Origin: Natranaerofaba carboxydovora
GTDB taxonomy: Bacteria > Bacillota > Natranaerobiia > Natranaerobiales > Natranaerofabaceae
Direction: 5' to 3'
Assembly (NCBI RefSeq): GCF_022539405.1
Contig: NZ_CP054394.1
Span: 1,490,501 to 1,554,500, forward strand
Length of the DNA: 64,000 nucleotides
Shown here: positions 34,311 through 41,845 of the stretch, in pieces
Layout: each line of letters begins with the position of its first letter
Numbering within the stretch: position 1 is the stretch's first letter
Made by a program: the position numbers and the translations under genes
Notes under the pieces: generated by a model
The model's input: the letters and a program-made list of their open reading frames with translations, nothing else
Told to the model about the DNA's origin: nothing
The model's database searches: none

Positions 34311-35279
34311 TTATATACTTCTAGCTTTGCCAATCAATTCATTAATAGAAGAATAATTCCGATCTTCAATGTGTTTGTCTAAATCATTAATGATATTAGG
34401 TACTATTTGGGGATCAACAAAATTTCCTACTCCGATTGACACCAAGCTTGCACCTGCAAGCATATACTCAAGAGCATCTTCATAATTCATGATCCCACCC
34501 ATTCCAATAAGAGGTACATTTACCTTGCTTGCCACCTGCCACATAATCCTAACACCAATAGGCTTTATAGCAGGGCCTGATAGTCCAGCAAATACATTAT
34601 TAAAAACAGGTTTTTCGGTATATACGTCTATCCCCATGCCCAAAACCGTATTAATAAGCGATATGGCATCACAACCTGCCTCCTCTACGGCAACAGCTAT
34701 TTCTGCAGGATCTGTCACATTAGGACTAAGTTTGGCTATTATTGGTAAATTAGTTTCTTTTCGAACAGCTTTTAGCACCTGGTTTGCTGTATCAGGAGAA
34801 GAACCAAAAGCCATTCCACCTTGTTTTACATTAGGGCAGGATATATTTACTTCTAGAGCATCTATACCTTTTTCTTTTACGTCATCTAGTCTCGAGGCAA
34901 TCTCTGAATATTCTTCTACGGAGTTTTCAGCGATATTGACTATAACATTTGTAGAGAAACTATTATTCATTTTTTCCAAATAATCATCTATAAACCCTTC
35001 TACACCAGGATTTTCTAGTCCAATAGAATTTAATACACCAGCAGGTGTTTCCCATAGCCTTGGTGGGGAATTACCTTGTCTTGGTTTTAGAGTTATCCCT
35101 TTGGTTACAAGCCCACCTAAAATAGAAGGATCAAAGTAATCTGCATATTCAAAACCAAAACCAAAAGTACCAGAACTAACCAAAACTGGATTCTTAAAAT
35201 TTAGACCTGCTAAATCAACTGATAGTCTATTACTATCAATTATATTATCATTAAAGTTACTTTTGTTATAGTCTCTCAT
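34311..35279 (-). CDS. pyrD: Dihydroorotate dehydrogenase, class 1B catalytic subunit
   Basis: The 322-residue FMN enzyme oxidises dihydroorotate. Class 1B features are SVDLAGLNFKNPVLVSSGTFG, the catalytic Cys region VNISCPNVKQGG (about 142-153), and GMGGIMNYEDALEYMLAGAS near the C-terminus for FMN phosphate. The class is confirmed by the adjacent pyrK, which supplies the FAD/iron-sulfur subunit. The gene ends one base before pyrK begins on this strand order, so the subunits are tightly coupled. Confidence 0.95.
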   Translation of the reverse strand: MRDYNKSNFNDNIIDSNRLSVDLAGLNFKNPVLVSSGTFGFGFEYADYFDPSILGGLVTKGITLKPRQGNSPPRLWETPAGVLNSIGLENPGVEGFIDDYLEKMNNSFSTNVIVNIAENSVEEYSEIASRLDDVKEKGIDALEVNISCPNVKQGGMAFGSSPDTANQVLKAVRKETNLPIIAKLSPNVTDPAEIAVAVEEAGCDAISLINTVLGMGIDVYTEKPVFNNVFAGLSGPAIKPIGVRIMWQVASKVNVPLIGMGGIMNYEDALEYMLAGASLVSIGVGNFVDPQIVPNIINDLDKHIEDRNYSSINELIGKARSI

Positions 35280-36074
35280 TTACAGTTCCACCTCGTCTAC
35301 ATAAAATACAGGTCCATCTTTACATACCTTAAGATAAGAACCTTCTCTAGAAGAATTAACTGCACAGCCAAGACAAGCCCCTACAGCACATCCCATTTTA
35401 GCTTCTAAAGAAAGCTGACATGGAATTTCTTCATTGACTGCAATACTTTTAACTTTCCTTAGCATCGGCATAGGACCACAGCTGTAGATTGTTTTATCTT
35501 TATTTTCACTTTTCGAAAGATTGTTAGCTATTTTTTCCTCAAATACATCTGTAACAAGCCCTTTGTGACCCAGGCTTCCATCCTCCGTAACATACTCTAG
35601 TTTTAGTTTGTTTAGACCAGAAAAATCATCACTAAAAATAAAATCATCACTACTTTTTGCACCTAGAACTGCTATCACTTCATTATTATATCTCAGAAGT
35701 TCTGTTGATAGGTAAAAAAGAGGAGCGATACCCATGCCTCCACCTATCACACATATTTTTTTATCCTGAACCACATCAAAACCTTTACCCAGTGGGCCCA
35801 TTACAGACAAAACTTCACCTGGACCTATTTCAGCTAAACGTTTAGTACCTTCACCTACTATAACATAACAAATAGATATAAGTTTTTTATCTTGGTCAAC
35901 ATCATAAATGCTAAATGGCCTTCTAAGCAGTGGATCCATACCCGGGGTACACTTAATGTGGACAAATTGGCCGGGGTTTATCTGACCGGCCAAAACCTCC
36001 GAGTGAATAACTAACTTGTAAATTTTTTTATTTATTTTAGAATTAGACTTCACCGTCGCATCAAGTAGATTCAC
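35280..36074 (-). CDS. pyrK: Dihydroorotate dehydrogenase electron-transfer subunit
   Basis: The 264-residue FAD and [2Fe-2S] protein passes electrons from PyrD to NAD+. FAD-binding DPLLRRPFSIYDVD (about 49-62), the NAD region VIGGGMGIAPLFYLS, and the cluster motif MGCAVGACLGCAV with a final Cys in VCKDGPVF are all visible. GTG start; its first base overlaps the carB stop codon by one base. Confidence 0.95.
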   Translation of the reverse strand: MNLLDATVKSNSKINKKIYKLVIHSEVLAGQINPGQFVHIKCTPGMDPLLRRPFSIYDVDQDKKLISICYVIVGEGTKRLAEIGPGEVLSVMGPLGKGFDVVQDKKICVIGGGMGIAPLFYLSTELLRYNNEVIAVLGAKSSDDFIFSDDFSGLNKLKLEYVTEDGSLGHKGLVTDVFEEKIANNLSKSENKDKTIYSCGPMPMLRKVKSIAVNEEIPCQLSLEAKMGCAVGACLGCAVNSSREGSYLKVCKDGPVFYVDEVEL

Positions 36075-39000
36075 TAGCTTTTGTAAACCTCCTTATCTAA
36101 TTCGCTATTATACTCCTGCAGAGGATGAACCCTTACCATGGATTTAAGAACTTCTGAAATCGTAGAAAGTGTGTCTAGTGAAGTTACACATGGAACCCCA
36201 TACTCTACTCCGGCTCTTCTGATCTTAAACCCGTCTCTTTGAGGTTTCTTGCCCCTTGTGAATGTGTTTATTACCATGTCAACTTTGTTGTCTCTTATAT
36301 AATCTACCACATGAGGTGATCCTTGAGAAACCTTGTTAACCACTTCTACTTTTATATCTTCTTTCGCTAACATTTTTGCAGTTCCTTCCGTTGCAAGTAA
36401 ATTATACCCCATTTTATAAAAATCTTTTAATATAGGCAGTGCTTCTTCTTTGTCTTTATCAGATATGGTGACAAGGATAGTACCCTGCTTAGCAAACTCA
36501 AAACCTGCTGCCAAAAAGGCTTTGTACATAGATTTGGTATAATCCCTATCAAGTCCTAAAACTTCACCTGTTGATTTCATCTCAGGACCTAAAGAAGTTT
36601 CCACATCCAAAAGTTTTGCAAAAGAGAATACCGGCATTTTTACAGCTGATAAGTTGGTCGGTGTATAAAGCCCCCCGCAGTACCCCTGCTCTGAAATAGT
36701 TTTACCAAGCATACACTGGGTAGCTATATCAATAAGTGGAATATCGCTAACCTTACTGACAAAAGGAACTGTTCGGCTAGATCTTGGGTTTACCTCTAAT
36801 ACGTACACTTCATCTTCGTAAACAACATACTGTATATTTATTACACCTATTATATTCAATTCTCTTGCAAGTTTTGTTGTATAATCGACTAATTTGTCGA
36901 GAACTTTGTCAGAAAAAGTCCTTGCCGGGTAAACAGCAGTACTATCACCTGAGTGAATCCCCGCCATTTCAATATGTTCCATTACCCCGGGTATCAATAC
37001 TTCATTACCATCGCTTACTGCATCAACTTCTACTTCTCTACCTCTTAGATATGAATCAACAAGAACAGGGTAATCAGGTGAAACTTTAACTGCCATTTCT
37101 AGATACTCTTTTAACTCCTCTAAACTGTCAACTATTTCCATTGCTCTTCCGCCTAGTACATAAGACGGACGGACAAGAACAGGGAAACCAAGACTTTTTG
37201 CTATGTTTTCTGCTTCTTTTTGGCTTCTAGCTGTTTCTCCTTTTGGATAAGGTATATCTAATTTGGTTAGTACTTCACCAAACTTCTCCCTATCTTCTGC
37301 TAAATCCATATTTTCTACGTTTGTGCCAAGGATTTCTACTCCTCTCTCCATCAAAGGGCGTGCCAGGTTGATTGATGTCTGTCCACCAAACTGTACTATT
37401 ACTCCCTTAGGTTCTTCTTTTTCTATAACATTCATTACATCTTCAACATCCAAAGGCTCAAAGTAAAGCTTATCTGAAACATCATGATCCGTACTTACAG
37501 TTTCAGGATTATTGTTAATAACTATTGACTTAACTCCTGCTTTATTTAGACTCCAGGCCGAATGCACTGAGCAATAATCAAATTCAATACCCTGGCCAAT
37601 TCTAATTGGTCCTGAACCTATAACTACAACTTTATCTTCCTTTGACTCTTCAGTATTATTGTTTTCTTCTTTTTCTTCACCTTCATCAAAATATGATGAA
37701 TAGTAATAAGATGAAATTTCCGAGTAGCCTTTTCCTCCAGAGAATGCATCTACTTTCTTAAACTCTGGAGTTATATCATATTCTTTTCTTAAGTTTGTAA
37801 TTTCGGTTAAAGTTTTATCTGTAAGCCTGGCAATTCTTTTATCACTAAATCCTTTATATTTTACCTCTTTCATTAACTCTTTTGAAATCTGTTCATCACT
37901 AACAGAATATTTTTCTAATTCTTTTTCTAACTCTATAAGCTCCTCTAGCTTCTCCAAGAAAAAGTCAGATACCCAGGTACTCTTTTTAATATCTTCAAGG
38001 TTATATCCTCGCCTAAAAGCTTCTGTTATACACCACAGGCGCCTGTCATCTGGTTTTTCCAAAACTTCTTCAATCTTTTCATCTGTCCATTCTGATAATT
38101 CGTCCATTTTTAGATCATCAATTGATTGTTCAAGGGATCTAATGGCTTTTAGAAGGGCAATTTCAAAATTATTACCTAATGACATAACTTCTCCGGTAGC
38201 TTTCATCTGGGTGCCAAGGGTTCTATTTGCAGATTCAAATTTGTCAAAGGGCCACCTTGGAATTTTTAAGACAGTGTATTTTACATCTGGTTCTACATCT
38301 GCAGTTATCTGGGGAAAGACTTCATTTTTGATTTCTTTTAAAGTATATCCTAGAGAAATCTTTGTTGCCACCCTCGCAATTGGATAACTTGTAGCTTTAC
38401 TAGCAAGGGCACTAGACCTACTTAGTCTAGGGTTTACTTCAATAACATAGTACTCTTTTGTCTCAGAATTAAGAGCAAACTGAATATTACATCCACCTTC
38501 AATATTTAATTCTCTAATTATATTAAATGAAGCTTCTCTAAGCATTTTTTGTTCTTCATCAGTAAGCGTCTGGGAAGGTGCCGCTACAATACTATCTCCC
38601 GTATGAACTCCAACAGGGTCAAAATTTTCCATGTCACATACTATCATACAGTTATCAGAAGAGTCCCTGATAACTTCGTATTCGATTTCTTTCCAGCCAT
38701 AAACACTCTTTTCTATTAGAAGCTGTTTAATCATACTGTAATATAATCCTCTAGAGGCCGTTTGCTCTAGTTCCTCTTCATTATAAGCAATTCCACCACC
38801 GGTACCACCAAGAGTATATGCAGGTCTAACAATAACGGGGAAACCTATCTTCCTGGCAAAATCTAACGCTTCTTCTTTAGTTGATACAATAGTACTTTCA
38901 GGGATTGGCTCATTTAGCTTAATCATTGTATCCCTAAAAAGATTTCTATCTTCTGCTTTACTAATAGCTTCCAAAGGTGTTCCAAGCAGTTTTACATTAT

Positions 39001-39331
39001 ATCTTTCTAAGACTCCGCTTTTAGAGAGTTCCTCTGCCATGTTTAGTCCAACTTGTCCACCTAGAGTGGACAAAAGTCCGTCTGGTCGTTCTGTCATAAT
39101 AATTTCTTCTATATATTCTTTGTTCAAAGGTTCTAAGTATACTTTATGAGCCATTTCTTTGTCAGTCATAATCGTAGCAGGATTGGAGTTTACTAATACA
39201 ACTTCAATTCCTTCTTCTTTTAATGTTCTACAAGCCTGGGTACCTGCATAATCAAACTCAGCTGCTTGTCCGATTATTATTGGTCCAGAACCTATAACAA
39301 GTACTTTCTTAATTCCATCAATCTTTGGCAT
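36074..39331 (-). CDS. carB: Carbamoyl-phosphate synthase large subunit
   Basis: Full-length 1085 residues, with two homologous ATP-grasp halves (GSGPIIIGQAAEFDYAG at the N-terminus; GSGPIRIGQGIEFDYC near residue 577) and a C-terminal methylglyoxal-synthase-like allosteric domain (about 950-1060) that binds UMP or IMP in relatives. The linker between halves has an acidic insertion (DEGEEKEENNNTEES, about 553-567). The start overlaps pyrC by 14 bases. The small glutaminase subunit CarA, normally encoded just before, is absent, so it must be supplied from elsewhere. Confidence 0.97.
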   Translation of the reverse strand: MPKIDGIKKVLVIGSGPIIIGQAAEFDYAGTQACRTLKEEGIEVVLVNSNPATIMTDKEMAHKVYLEPLNKEYIEEIIMTERPDGLLSTLGGQVGLNMAEELSKSGVLERYNVKLLGTPLEAISKAEDRNLFRDTMIKLNEPIPESTIVSTKEEALDFARKIGFPVIVRPAYTLGGTGGGIAYNEEELEQTASRGLYYSMIKQLLIEKSVYGWKEIEYEVIRDSSDNCMIVCDMENFDPVGVHTGDSIVAAPSQTLTDEEQKMLREASFNIIRELNIEGGCNIQFALNSETKEYYVIEVNPRLSRSSALASKATSYPIARVATKISLGYTLKEIKNEVFPQITADVEPDVKYTVLKIPRWPFDKFESANRTLGTQMKATGEVMSLGNNFEIALLKAIRSLEQSIDDLKMDELSEWTDEKIEEVLEKPDDRRLWCITEAFRRGYNLEDIKKSTWVSDFFLEKLEELIELEKELEKYSVSDEQISKELMKEVKYKGFSDKRIARLTDKTLTEITNLRKEYDITPEFKKVDAFSGGKGYSEISSYYYSSYFDEGEEKEENNNTEESKEDKVVVIGSGPIRIGQGIEFDYCSVHSAWSLNKAGVKSIVINNNPETVSTDHDVSDKLYFEPLDVEDVMNVIEKEEPKGVIVQFGGQTSINLARPLMERGVEILGTNVENMDLAEDREKFGEVLTKLDIPYPKGETARSQKEAENIAKSLGFPVLVRPSYVLGGRAMEIVDSLEELKEYLEMAVKVSPDYPVLVDSYLRGREVEVDAVSDGNEVLIPGVMEHIEMAGIHSGDSTAVYPARTFSDKVLDKLVDYTTKLARELNIIGVINIQYVVYEDEVYVLEVNPRSSRTVPFVSKVSDIPLIDIATQCMLGKTISEQGYCGGLYTPTNLSAVKMPVFSFAKLLDVETSLGPEMKSTGEVLGLDRDYTKSMYKAFLAAGFEFAKQGTILVTISDKDKEEALPILKDFYKMGYNLLATEGTAKMLAKEDIKVEVVNKVSQGSPHVVDYIRDNKVDMVINTFTRGKKPQRDGFKIRRAGVEYGVPCVTSLDTLSTISEVLKSMVRVHPLQEYNSELDKEVYKS

Positions 39332-40637
39332 TTTTATTCACCTCTTCATCAATATATTTTATTTCCCCTTCTACCATAGTCATTACCGGCCAACCTTTGA
39401 GTTCTTTGCCAATATATGGATTATTTTTGCCTATTGATGTTAAATCTTCTTTTATGACTTCTTTTGTTTCATCTAAATCAATTACGGTCAAATCTGCCAC
39501 AGCACCAACTTCTATGCTAGGTATATTTAACCCAAGTGCCTTAGCAGGATTGACAGTATATTTTTCTATTATTTGTTCTAAAGAAAGGGATTTTTGATGG
39601 TATAGATAAGTAAATGTCACAGGCAGGGCTGTTTCTATACCGGAAATTCCAAAGGGGGCATAATCATACTCAACTTCTTTTTCGTGTCTTGCATGAGGAG
39701 CATGATCAGATGCTATTATATCAAAGATTCCATCTTTCAAACCTTCTATTATAGCTTCTACATCATCTTCTGATCTTAAAGGAGGTTTAACTTTTGTAGA
39801 AGTATCAAAGCTCACTACTGCTTCATGAGTTAAGCTAAAATGATGAGGGCAAACTTCTGCAGTTACAAGTAGACCTTTATCTTTAGCCTTACGTATTAAC
39901 TCTACACCTTCTCTTGTACTTATATGACAGATATGAAGCCTAGCGCCAGTAAGAGCTGCAAGCTTAATATCTCTGTCTACAATAATATCTTCTGCTTCAT
40001 TAGGCATACCTTTTAGACCAAGGATAGTACTATAATAACCTTCATTAATCTGTCCCTTAGAGACAAGGGCCTCATCTTCACAGTGAGTTAGTACAGGTAG
40101 ATCATAGTTTTTGGCATATTCAAGGGAGCGACGCATTACAAGAGAGTTCATTACAGTATCGCCGTCATCTGATAAGCCAACAACCCCTGATTCTTTTAGT
40201 TCACCGTATTCTGCAATTTTTTCACCTTTTCTCTCCTTAGTAATGCAGCCTATAGGAAGGACATGACAGTTATCAGCTTCCTTTGCTTTTTCTATAATAT
40301 ATTTAACTGTTGCAGCTTTATCAGCTGGCGGATCAGTATTTGGCATAGCACACACAGATGTGAATCCGCCTTTCACTGCAGCTTTAGTTCCTGATTCTAT
40401 AGTTTCTTTTGCTTCAAAACCCGGCTCTCGTAAATGAACATGCATATCAATAAATCCAGGTGCCAAAACTTTTCCTTCAAGGTTATAAACTTCATATTCA
40501 GTTGAATCTTTATTTACTTCTGTTCCTTCATTTATTTCTTTTATCCTTCCCTTTTCAATCACAACACTGCCAACAAAGTCAGCTGATGATGATGGATCGA
40601 CTATCCTAACATTGTTAAGAATTTTGGGCTTCATCAT
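39318..40637 (-). CDS. pyrC: Dihydroorotase, class I
   Basis: The 439-residue amidohydrolase has FIDMHVHLREPGFE (HxHxR metal and substrate motif, about 59-72), THCEDEALV, HICHIST (about 236-242) and DHAPHARHE (about 309-317). It closes carbamoyl aspartate to dihydroorotate. The start overlaps pyrB by 23 bases, indicating coupling to aspartate transcarbamoylase, with which class I dihydroorotases may associate. Confidence 0.95.
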   Translation of the reverse strand: MMKPKILNNVRIVDPSSSADFVGSVVIEKGRIKEINEGTEVNKDSTEYEVYNLEGKVLAPGFIDMHVHLREPGFEAKETIESGTKAAVKGGFTSVCAMPNTDPPADKAATVKYIIEKAKEADNCHVLPIGCITKERKGEKIAEYGELKESGVVGLSDDGDTVMNSLVMRRSLEYAKNYDLPVLTHCEDEALVSKGQINEGYYSTILGLKGMPNEAEDIIVDRDIKLAALTGARLHICHISTREGVELIRKAKDKGLLVTAEVCPHHFSLTHEAVVSFDTSTKVKPPLRSEDDVEAIIEGLKDGIFDIIASDHAPHARHEKEVEYDYAPFGISGIETALPVTFTYLYHQKSLSLEQIIEKYTVNPAKALGLNIPSIEVGAVADLTVIDLDETKEVIKEDLTSIGKNNPYIGKELKGWPVMTMVEGEIKYIDEEVNKNAKD

Positions 40638-41553
40638 ATTCGCCTCCCATCAAATATAGTAAAGCCATTCTTATAGCCACCCCACCAGTAACCTGCTCAT
40701 CGATTACTGAGTTTTCACTATCATAAACTTCAGGGGATATTTCAATACCTCTATTTATTGGACCTGGGTGCATAATCATCAAACTATCTTTAGCATGTTT
40801 TAGTTTTTCTTTGTTAAGCCCATAATATTTCGCATATTCTCTAGATGATGGGAAAAAACTTTCATCCTGTCTTTCAAACTGTACTCTTAAAGCCATCATA
40901 ACATCTGCAAACTGAAGTGCATCTTCAAGGGAGCTTGTAACATTTACACCCATTTTTTTAATCTCAACGGGAAGCAAAGTATTCGGTGCACAAAGAGTTA
41001 CTTTTGCCCCCATTTTTATTAGTCCCCAAATATTTGATCTTGCAACTCTACTATGGGCAATGTCACCTAGAATAACAACGTTTAAACCTTCAAAAGACTT
41101 AAACTTTTTTCGCATAGTGTACATATCCAAAAGCGCCTGGGTCGGATGTGCATGACATCCATCTCCTGCGTTTAGTACCCTAGCGTTTACACTCTTAGCA
41201 AGTAACCCGGGTGCTCCGCTTACAGGGTGACGAATGATAATCATATCAACACCCATTGCTTCTAAAGTCCTCGCTGTGTCAATAAGAGTTTCACCTTTTT
41301 TTATTGAACTAACATTAGCATTCATGTTGACCATATCAGCACCCAAATACTTACCCGCTAGTTCAAAAGAAGACCTTGTCCTAGTACTTGGTTCATAAAA
41401 AAGATTGATTATGGATTTTCCTTTTAAGGTAGGTAATTTTTTAACATCCCTATAGATTATTTCCTCCATCGATTCTGCCGTGTCTAATATTGTGTTAACT
41501 TCTGCTGCCGAAAGGTCTCTCATGTTGAGCAGGTCTTTCCTACTTATAGTCAT
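40615..41553 (-). CDS. pyrB: Aspartate carbamoyltransferase catalytic chain
   Basis: The 312-residue protein has the carbamoyl-phosphate motif YEPSTRTRSSFE (about 53-64), the IRHPVSG loop, HPTQALLDM and the aspartate-binding LRVQFERQDE and HPGPINRG. It makes carbamoyl aspartate, the first committed step. No pyrI regulatory chain is present. It is the first gene of the pyr operon behind the PyrR attenuator. Confidence 0.97.
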   Translation of the reverse strand: MTISRKDLLNMRDLSAAEVNTILDTAESMEEIIYRDVKKLPTLKGKSIINLFYEPSTRTRSSFELAGKYLGADMVNMNANVSSIKKGETLIDTARTLEAMGVDMIIIRHPVSGAPGLLAKSVNARVLNAGDGCHAHPTQALLDMYTMRKKFKSFEGLNVVILGDIAHSRVARSNIWGLIKMGAKVTLCAPNTLLPVEIKKMGVNVTSSLEDALQFADVMMALRVQFERQDESFFPSSREYAKYYGLNKEKLKHAKDSLMIMHPGPINRGIEISPEVYDSENSVIDEQVTGGVAIRMALLYLMGGEYDEAQNS

Positions 41554-41581
41554 AATAATAACCCCTTTCGTTTTTGGCTAT

Positions 41582-41721
41582 AAAAAAAGACCCTTTACCA
41601 TCCGGGAGTGGCATAAGGGCCTTTAATTACAAGGTAAAAAGACACAGATCACCTTATAATAATATACTTAAAGTTACTTTAGACATCCTTATGGCCTCAC
41701 CGGACCATATTAAAGGACTTT
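41582..41721 (-). promoter_or_regulatory. PyrR-responsive attenuator in the pyr leader
   Basis: Minus-strand order: a PyrR-binding loop GGTCCGGTGAGGCC (stem ATGG/CCAT, 41691-41708) flanked by TCCTT and AAGGA as lower stem; later AAAGGCCCTT and AAGGGTCTTT form an intrinsic terminator followed by seven T. CCTTTAAT (41709-41716) just before the PyrR loop is exactly complementary to ATTAAAGG (41620-41627) in the terminator's 5' arm, forming the antiterminator. PyrR binding stabilises the loop, blocks the antiterminator and stops transcription when UMP is high. Motifs match Bacillus-type pyr leaders. Confidence 0.88.
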
Positions 41722-41804
41722 CTAAATATTTAATTTTAATGTTCAAATTACTGTTAAGCTTATATTGTACATTTTCTTATATTTTATTCTGTCTATCCTC
41801 GCAA

Positions 41805-41833
41805 ATTATATAGTATAATTTGTTGGTAGTCAA
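41805..41833 (-). promoter_or_regulatory. Sigma-A promoter of the pyr operon
   Basis: TTGACT (41828-41833, minus strand) and TATAAT (41805-41810) with a 17-base spacer. It gives a leader of roughly 245 bases that contains the PyrR attenuator. Confidence 0.8.
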
Positions 41834-41845
41834 TGAAAATTTGTT

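Noticed and set aside
41574-41813. Plus-strand open frame of 79 codons upstream of pyrB
   Set aside because: It lies over the pyr leader and attenuator, whose RNA pairings explain the sequence; no ribosome site.
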